In this document: piece by piece, positions 1 through 8,586 of the stretch
Numbering within the stretch: the stretch's first letter is position 1
Layout: the number at the start of each line of letters is the position of its first letter
NCBI GenBank assembly: GCA_024236295.1
Contig: JACKKT010000007.1
Span: forward strand, 109,983 to 173,982
Reading direction: 5' to 3'
Length of the DNA: 64,000 nucleotides
Source: Kordiimonadaceae bacterium
GTDB lineage: Bacteria; Pseudomonadota; Alphaproteobacteria; Sphingomonadales; Emcibacteraceae
Notes under the pieces: model-generated
Told to the model about the DNA's origin: nothing
What the model saw: the letters and a program-made list of their open reading frames with translations, nothing else
Database searches by the model: none
Translations under genes and position numbers: made by a program

Positions 1-307
1 TCGTGAATGCTAAGTCGTAGATTGGCATATTTACAGGAAAAGCCAATATTTCATCAGCCAACTGAAAACTGCTTGGGCCTATATTTGTCCAAACAACTGA
101 TTTTGCCTCATTATTTGGAGTTACCTTACTTATTTTATTTTTATCTATTACTTCTACCGAGCCAGAATTAGCCTTTTCTGCAACCATTCTGTTGTTATCA
201 GAATGATTATTCATTGATACTGGCTCATATGTTACTTGACCCAAAAAATAACCAATGACCCCAACAAACAATAAAATACTGATATTTTTGGCAGGTATAT
301 TATTCAT
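1..307 (-). CDS. Hypothetical membrane-anchored protein, 3' part outside the window
   Basis: Open frame from an ATG at 307 running leftwards off the window edge, about 102 residues visible. Residues 7-23 (KNISILLFVGVIGYFLGQ and neighbours) form one hydrophobic helix, so this is an N-terminal membrane anchor followed by a polar, Asn/Ser-rich stretch facing the periplasm. I do not recognise the family. It lies 39 bases downstream of another minus-strand membrane protein and of the lipoprotein gene at 1269-1652, so it is probably the third gene of that accessory transcript. The visible part is too short to exclude other assignments. Confidence 0.6.
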   Translation of the reverse strand, partial: MNNIPAKNISILLFVGVIGYFLGQVTYEPVSMNNHSDNNRMVAEKANSGSVEVIDKNKISKVTPNNEAKSVVWTNIGPSSFQLADEILAFPVNMPIYDLAFT

Positions 308-346
308 TCGCTAATTTCCCATTTCCGTTGATCTTCTCCAGTAATT

Positions 347-1207
347 TTATTCGAATTCAAAAAAGCCACGCTCAATCATTAATGGATTTTGCAAATCGAT
401 TTTATTTAATTTTTTATTATTAAGTTCATTTAACTGTTTATAAGGTAGACAATCTATCTCAAAGAAATATCCGTTTAGTAGTAATGAGAAAAAAGGTACT
501 GGAGACTTTACATATATTCTTTGAAACTGACTTTCAATATTACTCGTATAAAGATTAAATAACTGAGTATTGTCAGTATATACCTTATACCCAAAACCAG
601 TGTCTTCCTGAGAAGGACTTAAACTACTCAATACAGTATATTTTGATGAAAATTCAGATATTTTTTTTATGCCTACGCATAGACCTTCTGTATTTTTAAC
701 AGGATAGCCATTTCTTAAATATAATTGCTTTGCATGTATAATATCATCGTTAATATTTGAATTCATCCCTATTAAATTCTTACATTCTTCAGAACCATTA
801 GGATAATAACGAAACCTATATTTCCCGACCGGAATATTCATAGCCCAGTCTTTCCTAATAGAATCAGCTCTCTCCCATTCTGTAAATTCTACATTTGGTA
901 AATTTAAATAATTAAAAGGGTCTCCAATAACATAAACTGAAGTAAGTATAACCGGATTATAAGGAGTGTATCCCGCCATTTCTCTGCATACATAAGGCAT
1001 AGTTACTTTTTGATAATAATGAAGAAAAATATCTGGCAAAAAAGGCAATGAAAAAATGACTGAGTAAGTAATTAATTGAGTGGCTCTATATGAATAACCT
1101 TTAATTATTTTATTTTTTTTCTGTATAGCTTTTATCAATTTTGAAGCAATAAAACCGCTAACTATTAGCCAGAATATTAGTACTGTAAAACCAATTATCC
1201 AAATCAT
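347..1207 (-). CDS. Hypothetical inner-membrane protein with periplasmic Cys-containing domain (module protein, copy 1)
   Basis: 286 residues. Two hydrophobic helices at about 3-24 and 47-63 are followed by a roughly 220-residue soluble domain. Family unknown to me, but the soluble part resembles the 307-residue protein at 59881-60804: both have a Cys/Ala-Gly segment just after the membrane helices, a YRF segment followed by a Cys, and an EGLC or KGIC segment followed by a KI...SKY motif. Both are directly downstream of a homologous small lipoprotein gene. I infer that lipoprotein and membrane protein work together at the envelope. The low GC content compared with the pirin gene nearby marks this as accessory DNA. 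Confidence 0.7.
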   Translation of the reverse strand: MIWIIGFTVLIFWLIVSGFIASKLIKAIQKKNKIIKGYSYRATQLITYSVIFSLPFLPDIFLHYYQKVTMPYVCREMAGYTPYNPVILTSVYVIGDPFNYLNLPNVEFTEWERADSIRKDWAMNIPVGKYRFRYYPNGSEECKNLIGMNSNINDDIIHAKQLYLRNGYPVKNTEGLCVGIKKISEFSSKYTVLSSLSPSQEDTGFGYKVYTDNTQLFNLYTSNIESQFQRIYVKSPVPFFSLLLNGYFFEIDCLPYKQLNELNNKKLNKIDLQNPLMIERGFFEFE

Positions 1208-1268
1208 ATTATTACTTCTCTTGTCTCTTTAAATTCATAAATTCTGCTTTATTGAACTATCTAATTCA

Positions 1269-1652
1269 TTAATTTCCACTATTTATCCTATCAAGCAATT
1301 CTTGTGCCGCAATATGACCCGGTTTGCTTAGGCCCGATTCTCTCATCTCTATGCGTACATCGCCGCTATTTCCTTTCGGGATAAAAACCGGGGTTCGATT
1401 ATCCCGTGGCTTTGCGGATTTTTCCAGCCATGATATGGCCGTGTCCGTATTCCCGGCCTGATACGCAGCAAGGCCAAGCTGGTACTGCGCTTCCTGATCG
1501 CCGTTTGAGGCGAGGCATTCAGTGTATCTGTCTGTTCCCGCATATTGTCCGCAATCCTGAAACCCGGCCGTGCAGCCGCAAAGCGCGATCAGGGGGAGGG
1601 GCAGCTTTAAGGCGAAGCTTAAAAATTTTAAATGTCGGGAAAAAATAAACAA
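1269..1652 (-). CDS. Small Cys-rich TPR/Sel1-like lipoprotein (copy 1)
   Basis: Signal peptide ending in a lipobox-like LIALCGC, then a conserved block FQDCGQYAGTDRYTECLAS and one TPR/Sel1-like helix pair (QYQLGLAAYQAGNTDTAISW). Paralogues lie at 59177-59629 and 60805-61266. An ATG at 1670 is possible, but I prefer the TTG at 1652: in all three paralogues a TTG follows a G-run (GGGGG) at Shine-Dalgarno distance and begins the same I/LFIFS peptide. About 127 residues. Expected to be an outer- or inner-membrane-anchored periplasmic lipoprotein. Function unknown; Sel1-like repeats usually mediate protein-protein contacts. Confidence 0.75.
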   Translation of the reverse strand: MFIFSRHLKFLSFALKLPLPLIALCGCTAGFQDCGQYAGTDRYTECLASNGDQEAQYQLGLAAYQAGNTDTAISWLEKSAKPRDNRTPVFIPKGNSGDVRIEMRESGLSKPGHIAAQELLDRINSGN

Positions 1653-1683
1653 ATATACCCCCAATGTCATGACCTATAAATTC

Positions 1684-1712
1684 AGCCTAATCCATCGCAT
1701 TATCAAAATCAA
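1684..1712 (-). promoter_or_regulatory. Promoter of the lipoprotein module, copy 1
   Basis: On the minus strand TTGATT (1707-1712), 17 bp, TAGGCT (1684-1689). The same two hexamers with the same 17-bp spacing occur before both paralogous lipoprotein genes (59660-59688 and 61298-61326), although much of the spacer differs in this copy. That conservation supports a housekeeping sigma-type promoter. Confidence 0.6.
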
Positions 1713-1722
1713 ATATTGTAAT

Positions 1723-2640
1723 TTAATCCGGAAGCGGAATAAATTCCTTATCATCGCCGGGGACTTTTGCAAATTTGCCATCCCGCCAGTCCTGCTTTGC
1801 TTTTTCAATGCGTTCTTTTGTACTTGAAACAAAATTCCATTCGATAAAGCGGCGACCGATATTTTCCCCGCCGATTATGGCAATTCGGCTTTCATCAATC
1901 GCGGTCAGTTTTATTCCGTCACAGGTTTCGAACACCGCCATATTATATTCCCCGATTATGGTGTCCTTTGCCGTCATTTTGCCGGCGGCAATATAAACCG
2001 CTCGCTCATCGGCATCTGGTAAAATGATTGATTGTCCCGCTTTAAGATGGGCTTCCACATAAAGAGTTTCCGCATAAGTTTTTACAGGAGAAGTAAGGCC
2101 GTAGGCTGAACCCATAATCACGCGAAGGGGGACACCATCAATGACGGCAGTGGGAATATCAGATGCCGGATAATGATGGAATTCAGGGTCGGTTTCCTGG
2201 TCCTTTTCCGGCAGGGCCAGCCACAGCTGAAGCCCGTGAAGGCGGTGGTCACGACTGTTAATTTCCGGGCGTTCACGTTCCGAATGAACAATGCCTGACC
2301 CTGCGATCATCAGGTTGATATCTCCCGGTCTGATCGGCTGCACATATCCCAGTGAATCGCGGTGGAGGATTTCCCCTTCAAACAGATAGGTAACGGTGGC
2401 CAGATTGATATGGGGGTGGGGACGGACATTTATACCCTGACCCGCTTTAAACTCGGCCGGACCCATATGATCAAAGAAAACCCAGGGGCCGACCGCGCGT
2501 TTTTTGGCAAAAGGAAGTATTCTTCTAACCGAAAAGCCACCAAGGTCCTTTTCACGCGGTTTGATGATCAGCTCGATGACGTCGCAATTATCGGCCATTT
2601 CAATGTCCGATGTGTCTTCGATTGTTTTATCAATACTCAT
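1723..2640 (-). CDS. Pirin family protein
   Basis: 305-residue bicupin of the pirin family (Fe-binding; some members have quercetin dioxygenase activity, others act as redox-sensing co-regulators). The N-terminal pirin signature is clear (GPWVFFDHMGP at 51-61). The metal ligands are all present: H75 and H77 in RPHPH, H119 and E121 in VHSERE, with the family's spacing. The C-terminal cupin has the usual SAYG segment. The gene starts 20 bases after the LtrA-like gene stops and is probably co-transcribed with it. Cytoplasmic; physiological substrate not deducible. Confidence 0.92.
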   Translation of the reverse strand: MSIDKTIEDTSDIEMADNCDVIELIIKPREKDLGGFSVRRILPFAKKRAVGPWVFFDHMGPAEFKAGQGINVRPHPHINLATVTYLFEGEILHRDSLGYVQPIRPGDINLMIAGSGIVHSERERPEINSRDHRLHGLQLWLALPEKDQETDPEFHHYPASDIPTAVIDGVPLRVIMGSAYGLTSPVKTYAETLYVEAHLKAGQSIILPDADERAVYIAAGKMTAKDTIIGEYNMAVFETCDGIKLTAIDESRIAIIGGENIGRRFIEWNFVSSTKERIEKAKQDWRDGKFAKVPGDDKEFIPLPD

Positions 2641-2660
2641 TTTATACCCTTTCGTTATTT

Positions 2661-3815
2661 TTAATTAGTATTTCTGGCAACCCCGTCCCATATGGCATAA
2701 ATCAGTGATGTTGTGCTCATAAGCACTGCAACCATAAGTGCATTTTCCCCGCGGCTGAAATAACCGATCAAGCAGAGCATTATAAATATGACAATGTTGC
2801 AGCTGATAAACATTTTTGTTATGGCCTCCAAAGGGCAGATGACAAAATGAAGCAGTATGCCACCAAGTAACCAAAGGGCATATCCACCCACCAGTATATA
2901 AATTGTCATGTCTGATACGGTTTCATTATTACTTTCGGTCAGCAGCCTTAAAATGCCAATTCCCACGGCAACGATCCCGACCAGAAGCGGAAAATGACTG
3001 TAAATATAAGGCTGCCCCGATCCCAGTTTGATTTTACCCATGGCCCGCTCAATATGCGTGAAATAGACCCACCAGATTGTCGCCGTTATGATAAAGGAAA
3101 GAAATGCGATCAGGAATGAGGAGCCGGTCCAGCTGATGCCATCAAATCCGCTGACAAGGGCTATAACCCCTTCACCAAGAACAATGATGGTAAACAGGCC
3201 GAAGCGTTCAGGGACATGTTCAGCGCTTATCTGTTTTTGGTCCTGCTGCATTTTCCAGATGACCCATGGGGTAAGCCCGTCAAGTGTAATGGCAAGGGCC
3301 CATAAATAATAATTTTGCGGCTCATCTAGCAAATATGAAAAAGCAAATATTGAGGCGGCGGTACCAAAGCCCATTAGATATATTCTGATCAGGTTTCTGA
3401 CTGAACTTACATGTTTGTATGCCCTAACCAGTAAAATGAGCAATAGTATTCTGGAGACGAGATAGGCGCCGCCAAATAATTTTCCGTGTCCGTGGGCGAC
3501 ATTGTGAACTTCAACCGCCATAATGACGAGACTAAACATATTGAAGAATGTCAGAATGCGAAAAAACGGATCATCAACATCAAATCGTGTTGAATAAATG
3601 GTATGCCCGCACCAGACCCAGAATATAATCCAGAATAGGGCCACATATATAAAAACTCCATGCAATGAATCAACATCAACCAGTAAATGGCCGACCTGGG
3701 AAATGGCAGCAACCAGAACCAGATCAAAAAACAGCTCGAGCCAGGTTGCGTGACGGTTGTCTTCTTCATGCTGCCTGAGGCGGGGAATTTTGAAAAATTT
3801 TGAAACCATATTCAA
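2661..3815 (-). CDS. ltrA: Low temperature requirement protein A (LtrA) family membrane protein
   Basis: 384 residues, almost entirely hydrophobic helices (I estimate ten or more). The family's N-terminal signature is present (ATWLELFFDLVLVAAISQ at 24-41) and so is the central ERFGLFTIIVLGEGV segment near 200-217. LtrA was named for a Listeria gene needed for growth at low temperature; the molecular function remains unknown. First gene of a probable two-gene operon with pirin. Start chosen at the first ATG; an internal ATG two codons later is equally possible. Confidence 0.88.
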   Translation of the reverse strand: MNMVSKFFKIPRLRQHEEDNRHATWLELFFDLVLVAAISQVGHLLVDVDSLHGVFIYVALFWIIFWVWCGHTIYSTRFDVDDPFFRILTFFNMFSLVIMAVEVHNVAHGHGKLFGGAYLVSRILLLILLVRAYKHVSSVRNLIRIYLMGFGTAASIFAFSYLLDEPQNYYLWALAITLDGLTPWVIWKMQQDQKQISAEHVPERFGLFTIIVLGEGVIALVSGFDGISWTGSSFLIAFLSFIITATIWWVYFTHIERAMGKIKLGSGQPYIYSHFPLLVGIVAVGIGILRLLTESNNETVSDMTIYILVGGYALWLLGGILLHFVICPLEAITKMFISCNIVIFIMLCLIGYFSRGENALMVAVLMSTTSLIYAIWDGVARNTN

Positions 3816-3906
3816 CCTGTTATTGATGCCGGGAATTTTCCTAATTTCAATTTAGCATAGATTAAAACATTCGGCCAAATCATTAAGTGAGCAGGCCATT
3901 ATCGGT

Positions 3907-4581
3907 TTATATGAGATCCATGGTTCTAAAGCTGTTATGGCCTGATTTTGAAATGATCAGATGATCATGAAGCAGGACGCCAAGCTGGTTGCCGGCCTCC
4001 ATAATTTTTCTTGTCATTTCAATATCTTCACGGCTTGGGGTCGGGTCGCCGCTCGGGTGATTATGGACAAGGATAATGGCGGTGGAGCCAAGCTCAAGAG
4101 CGCGTTTGATAATTTCCCGCGGGTAAACCGGGGTATGATCAATGGTGCCTTCCTGCATTTTTTCATCACAGATCAGCCGGTTCTGACGATCAAGAAAAAG
4201 CACGCGAAACTGTTCCTTTTTCTTATAGGCCATCTGGGCAGAACAGTAGTTGATCAATGCCTGCCAGTTGCTCAGCACCGGTTTATCAAGGACAATGCCC
4301 TGGGTCAGTTTCTGGGCGCTGGCTTCGGTCAGTTTAAGGACGGTAATGACATTTTCACCGACACCTGAAATTTCGACAAGCCGTTCCGGAGGTGCGCTAA
4401 TCACTTCTGCGTATGAGCCGAAATGCTTAATAAGGTCCTTTGCCAGCGGTTTGACATCGCGGCGCGGGATCGCGGTCATCAGAAGTAGTTCAAGAAGTTC
4501 ATAATCGGCAAGCGCGTCGACGCCTCCTTTGCGGAACCGTGCCTTGAGGCGTTCTCTGTGGCCCGCCTTATGATCAGTCAT
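3907..4581 (-). CDS. radC: RadC family JAB-domain protein
   Basis: 224 residues. Helix-hairpin-helix N-terminal part (LVEISGVGENV near 68-78) and a JAB1/MPN-type domain. The metalloprotease-like motif is intact: H173-N-H175, S183 and D186 in HNHPSGDPTPSRED, with acidic residues near 140-144. The role of RadC is uncertain; the old DNA-repair assignment in E. coli was withdrawn. It overlaps the end of map by 8 bases, forming an sfsA-map-radC operon, an arrangement common in alphaproteobacteria. Confidence 0.95.
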   Translation of the reverse strand: MTDHKAGHRERLKARFRKGGVDALADYELLELLLMTAIPRRDVKPLAKDLIKHFGSYAEVISAPPERLVEISGVGENVITVLKLTEASAQKLTQGIVLDKPVLSNWQALINYCSAQMAYKKKEQFRVLFLDRQNRLICDEKMQEGTIDHTPVYPREIIKRALELGSTAIILVHNHPSGDPTPSREDIEMTRKIMEAGNQLGVLLHDHLIISKSGHNSFRTMDLI

Positions 4582-5395
4582 AAGGCGGTTTGGTAAACCC
4601 TTTTGGAGAAAGGGTGAATATCTCCACCCCGTCAGCGGTTACCCCCATACTATGTTCAAACTGCGCGGACAGGGATTTATCCCTTGTCACCGCAGTCCAT
4701 TCATCGGCTAAAACCTTCACATCCTTGGTGCCGAGATTGATCATCGGCTCAATGGTGAAAAACATACCTTCTTTTAAGACAGCCCCTTCGCCCGGACGAC
4801 CATAATGCAGGACATTGGGGCTATCATGGAATATTCGGCCCAGACCGTGGCCGCAGAAAACTTCAACCACGCTGCAACGCTGACTATGGGCATATTCCTG
4901 AATGGCATATCCGATATCACCCATAGTGTTGCCAGGTTTTACCTGCTCAATCCCACGCATCAGGCATTCATATGTAATATCAATAAGGCGCTTTGCCTTG
5001 ATATTGGGGGTGCCGACATAAAACATACGGCTGGTATCACCATACCATCCGTTCACTATGACCGTGACATCAATATTGATGATATCGCCATCTTTTAATT
5101 TTTTAGGTCCCGGAATTCCGTGACAGACCACATGATTGACCGACGTGCAGATTGATTTTGGAAAGCCGTGGTAATTAAGCGGTGCACTGATGGCGCCGTG
5201 ATCGGCGACAAATTCAGCACATAATCTGTCCAGCTCGTCTGTCGTTACACCAGGCACCACATGTGGTGTAATCATATCGAGGGTGCGTGCGGCGAGATTG
5301 CCGGCTTGACGCATACCTTCAAAGTCGGCCGGGTCATATATTTTAATCGCACTTGTTGCCTCAATCGGGGCTTCTGATGCTTTTACGTATCTCAT
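4574..5395 (-). CDS. map: Type I methionine aminopeptidase
   Basis: 273 residues; removes the initiator Met from nascent proteins in the cytoplasm. All five dinuclear-metal ligands are visible with the spacing of the E. coli enzyme: D109, D120, H183 (GHGLG), E216 (TIEP) and E247 (QFEHS); H92 (VVCHGIP) is the substrate-contact His. The N-terminal 20 residues are a short extension relative to E. coli. Its ATG overlaps the sfsA stop (ATGA), so the two genes are translationally coupled. Confidence 0.97.
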   Translation of the reverse strand: MRYVKASEAPIEATSAIKIYDPADFEGMRQAGNLAARTLDMITPHVVPGVTTDELDRLCAEFVADHGAISAPLNYHGFPKSICTSVNHVVCHGIPGPKKLKDGDIINIDVTVIVNGWYGDTSRMFYVGTPNIKAKRLIDITYECLMRGIEQVKPGNTMGDIGYAIQEYAHSQRCSVVEVFCGHGLGRIFHDSPNVLHYGRPGEGAVLKEGMFFTIEPMINLGTKDVKVLADEWTAVTRDKSLSAQFEHSMGVTADGVEIFTLSPKGFTKPPYD

Positions 5396-6105
5396 TCAAT
5401 TTCCAGTATGGGGACCGTTTCCCCGACAATAATCGCTTTTGGTGTAACATCGCATATATAACAGTATGCTTCCACACCTTTTTTCTTAGCCGTTTTTAAC
5501 GCATCTGCATAAGCGGGGTCAATGTCTGATGCAATCCTGAACTTTTCAATATCTCCCCTCTGCGCAAGATACAGCATGACGCTGCGATAGCCCTGATCGG
5601 TCATATCACCCAGTTCGGCCAGATGCTTGGCACCGCGGGCAGTGACGGCGTCTGGAAATTCACCGATGCCGCTTTCCCGGCTTAAGGTCACACTTTTAAT
5701 TTCAACATAACAATCCGGCTTGTCACCAATATGATCGCTCAAAAATATATCAATGCGGCTATTCTGTCCGTATTTCATTTCGCGGCGCAAATTTTGATAG
5801 CCCTGCAGCTCGGCAATTTTACCGCACAATATGGCTTCTTCAACAATGCGGTTTGGAAGCGATGTATTAATACCGACCAAAGCATCACCCGCCTGAACCA
5901 GTTCCCATTTATAGGAAAGCTTTGCTTTGGGATTGGTTGCCGGTGATAGCCATACTGGGAAACCTTCCTCCTTAAGGCCCATCATGGAACCGCTGTTGGC
6001 ACAGTGGGCCGTTACAATCTCGCCGCTTTCCAGTTTTACGTCAGCAAGAAACCGTTTATATCTTTTTATCAAAGTTCCACTTAAAAGGTCATGTTCATAA
6101 TTCAT
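5392..6105 (-). CDS. sfsA: SfsA family protein (sugar fermentation stimulation homologue)
   Basis: 237 residues, the usual length. Recognised from the N-terminal OB-like part (GTLIKRYKRFLADVKLESG) with the conserved HCANSGSM motif, and from the C-terminal nuclease-like half with YVEIKSVTL and FPDAVTARGAKHL. SfsA was named for maltose effects in E. coli and binds DNA non-specifically; a nuclease role has been proposed from the D-ExK-like core. First gene of the sfsA-map-radC operon, divergent from the CinA-like gene. Confidence 0.95.
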   Translation of the reverse strand: MNYEHDLLSGTLIKRYKRFLADVKLESGEIVTAHCANSGSMMGLKEEGFPVWLSPATNPKAKLSYKWELVQAGDALVGINTSLPNRIVEEAILCGKIAELQGYQNLRREMKYGQNSRIDIFLSDHIGDKPDCYVEIKSVTLSRESGIGEFPDAVTARGAKHLAELGDMTDQGYRSVMLYLAQRGDIEKFRIASDIDPAYADALKTAKKKGVEAYCYICDVTPKAIIVGETVPILEIE

Positions 6106-6157
6106 AAGTTAGGATATAATCAAAAAACCAAGGTTATTCAAATAAGTTGATAGAAGA

Positions 6158-6913
6158 ATGGTAAAAAAAGTTAAAGCAGCGCTTATCGTAATTGGTGATG
6201 AAATCCTATCCGGCCGTACTCAGGATGCCAATATAAATTATATTGCCAAATGGCTCGGGAATCTTGGCATTATCCTTGATGAAGTCAGGGTAATTCCCGA
6301 TGATGCGACACGCATTCAGAAAACCGTTAATGAATGTCGGAATGCTTTTGATTATGTATTTACCACCGGCGGTATCGGTCCTACACATGATGATATTACC
6401 GCTGCCAATGTCGCGGCTGCTTTTGGGTTCAAATTCTCATTAAATGCTGAAGCAAGAAAGCTGCTGGAAGATAATATAGGGAAAGACAATATGACGGAAG
6501 CACGGCTCAGGATGGCAATGATTCCGGAAGGGGCGAGCCTGATTAAAAATCCGGTCAGCGCAGCACCGGGATTTCAGCTTGAAAATGTATTCGTCCTTGC
6601 CGGTATCCCGGTTGTTATGCAAAGCATGCTGCTTGATGTTGAAGACAGGATTTCAGGTGGCGCAAAAATATCATCAAAAGCCATTCATGTTTTTGCCGGG
6701 GAAAGTCAGTTTGCCGATATTCTTTCAGAAATTGAAGACCAGTTTGAAAACCTTTCTATTGGAAGCTATCCATTTTACAAGGGAGGGACCTATGGGGCGA
6801 CATTTGTACTTAGATCAGCGGTTTCATCCGAGGTAGATGAGGCACTCGAACAGCTAAAGAAGAAAATAAGCGAAAGCGGCAAGGAATTTTTTATGGGGGA
6901 AGCCCCTGATTAA
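6158..6913 (+). CDS. CinA-type molybdopterin-binding (MoCF) domain protein
   Basis: 251 residues, covering only the N-terminal MoCF-like domain of CinA and lacking the C-terminal nicotinamide-nucleotide amidase domain. Motifs: GDEILSGRTQDAN (13-25) and TTGGIGPTHDDIT (69-81), the two signature loops of the MoaB/MogA fold. In full-length CinA this domain hydrolyses ADP-ribose; stand-alone versions are common in alphaproteobacteria and their substrate is unsettled. Monocistronic: divergent from sfsA and followed by a tRNA. Confidence 0.92.
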   Translation: MVKKVKAALIVIGDEILSGRTQDANINYIAKWLGNLGIILDEVRVIPDDATRIQKTVNECRNAFDYVFTTGGIGPTHDDITAANVAAAFGFKFSLNAEARKLLEDNIGKDNMTEARLRMAMIPEGASLIKNPVSAAPGFQLENVFVLAGIPVVMQSMLLDVEDRISGGAKISSKAIHVFAGESQFADILSEIEDQFENLSIGSYPFYKGGTYGATFVLRSAVSSEVDEALEQLKKKISESGKEFFMGEAPD

Positions 6914-7036
6914 TAGGGAAAATTGGCAATTTTACCCGAAAATTAAAAAAAATTGAAAAAAAGCAAAACTCATGGTTCCATTCGTGAATAATATATGGCA
7001 TACCCTCTTATCGTTTTATCAATCACGAATTTATAG

Positions 7037-7123
7037 GCGCTCGTGGTGAAATTGGTAAACACAGCAGACTTAAAATCTGCCGCCCTCACGGGCTTGCCGG
7101 TTCAAGTCCGGCCGAGCGCACCA
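7037..7123 (+). tRNA. tRNA-Leu (UAA anticodon)
   Basis: 87 bases including an encoded CCA. The acceptor stem 7037-7043 pairs perfectly with 7113-7119. The anticodon arm CAGACTTAAAATCTG gives anticodon TAA, a long variable arm (CGCCCTCACGGGC region) identifies a class II tRNA, and the T-arm has the standard GGTTCAAGTCC. It decodes UUA/UUG. Single-gene locus. Confidence 0.97.
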
Positions 7124-7416
7124 CTTTAGCTTAATCAGCTAACTATTTGAAAAATTTATTGTTTTCTATGTTATCAACCTGTCTTTAAGTTGGTAATCAG
7201 TCCACAGATACGTAATATTACAAATTAAATAAAAAAATTATGGTTAATTTATATTAAGAATTCAGCTTATTTTTTAAACTGAACTGTTTGGATTATAAGG
7301 ATTTTTATAATTTGTTAACCTTGTATATGTAAAAATGCACACTGAAGGTTTTCTTAAAAATTGTATGTTTAAGATTGCTGGCAGGGGAATACAGGGATTA
7401 CAGTTAAGTACTTAAA
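7124..7416. other. Intergenic region, AT-rich, no gene seen
   Basis: 293 bases between the tRNA and the first DUF2336 gene. No plausible frame and no strong hairpin terminator, only a 6-bp inverted repeat TTAGCT/AGCTAA just after the tRNA at about 7126-7142. It presumably holds the promoter of the downstream DUF2336-kinase pair, but I cannot fix a convincing -35/-10. Confidence 0.4.
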
Positions 7417-8538
7417 ATGACGGATAAATATTCTTCACAAAGCCTGATAAAACTGGCGCAGGAAAATTCCAGGGGATCGAAAAAAATCCTTATGGAAAAT
7501 ATTTCTGATCTGTTTCTGTCATCAGAAGGCCGACTTAATGAACATGAACGCGTCCTGATGAATGATATCATGGTCAAACTTTTGAAAAGTGTTGAAAGGG
7601 CAATTCGCAAAGATCTGGCGGAAAGATTGGCTGAATCAGAGGATATGTCACCGGAGCTGGTGACAATGCTTGCCAATGATCATATTGAAGTGGCCCGACC
7701 GATCCTGGAAAAAAGTTCCCTTTTAAAAGATGAGGATTTAATTGAAACAATTCGTAACCGTACGGATGCTCACAGACTTGCCATTGCCATTCGTGCCTAT
7801 GTCAGTACAGAGGTTTCAAAAGAGCTTATTGAACATGGCAGCATAGATGTAATTGAAGCATTGGTCCGAAATGAGAATGCCGAGCTATCAAAAGCTTCAA
7901 TTGAATATCTTGTTCAGGAATCCCGATCTGTTGACCGTTTTCAGGAACCGCTTTTAAACCGGAATGATCTTACTTTTGAACTAGCCCACAAAATGTACTG
8001 GTGGGTATCAGCGGCACTCAGAAGAAAAATTGTCGCAGAATTTGATGTGGATCAGACAATTCTTGATGATGCCCTTGAAATGGTTACCAAGAAAATTGTC
8101 AACAAACATGATGAAAAAGAAGGGGTCATGAGCAAGGCTGTTCACCTGGTTAAAAACCTGGCTGAACAAAGAAAGCTGAACTTCGATTTTGTGGTCACAT
8201 CGTTAAGGCAGGAACGAATCAATGTTGCTGTTGCCGCGCTTGCAGAGCTTAGCGGCCTGAGTGTCAAGATTATCTGGCGAGTTCTTAGGGAAAGAAATGA
8301 TGAAAGCCTTGCTGTTATTTCAAGAGCTATAGGCCTTGAAAAAAGCCAATTTTCAACAATGTTCCTGCTGATTTTACAAACCAACAGCGGACCAAAAGCG
8401 CGTTCAACGTCGATTTTAAATGCGATGTTGCGTTTATATGATAGAATAAAACCGGCAAATGCGAGGGCCGCTGTCCGCTACTGGCAGCGTGATTTTAGTT
8501 ACCAGCAAGCCCAGATGCAGCTTAAGGATGCAAGTTAA
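7417..8538 (+). CDS. DUF2336 domain-containing protein (copy 1)
   Basis: 373 residues, all alpha-helical in appearance, with the HEAT-like leader of DUF2336 proteins (LIKLAQENSRGSKKILMENI, then LAERLAESEDMSPELVTMLA and NDHIEVARPILEKS). No membrane segment or catalytic motif. Clear paralogue of 11072-12184. DUF2336 proteins are widespread in alphaproteobacteria with no agreed function. It lies 48 bases upstream of a soluble PAS histidine kinase on the same strand; co-transcription suggests a signalling link, which is inference. Confidence 0.88.
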   Translation: MTDKYSSQSLIKLAQENSRGSKKILMENISDLFLSSEGRLNEHERVLMNDIMVKLLKSVERAIRKDLAERLAESEDMSPELVTMLANDHIEVARPILEKSSLLKDEDLIETIRNRTDAHRLAIAIRAYVSTEVSKELIEHGSIDVIEALVRNENAELSKASIEYLVQESRSVDRFQEPLLNRNDLTFELAHKMYWWVSAALRRKIVAEFDVDQTILDDALEMVTKKIVNKHDEKEGVMSKAVHLVKNLAEQRKLNFDFVVTSLRQERINVAVAALAELSGLSVKIIWRVLRERNDESLAVISRAIGLEKSQFSTMFLLILQTNSGPKARSTSILNAMLRLYDRIKPANARAAVRYWQRDFSYQQAQMQLKDAS

Positions 8539-8586
8539 GTTTTGCGTGTAAGTGCAGAATGGCATTGAAAAATATAGGAATGTAAA

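Noticed and set aside
2362..2664. Opposite-strand frame inside pirin
   Set aside because: Shadow of a strongly conserved gene, no signal or domain.
7240..7260. CtrA-like TTAA...TTAA motif before the DUF2336 gene
   Set aside because: Spacer is 6 rather than 7 and the region is very AT-rich, so chance is likely.
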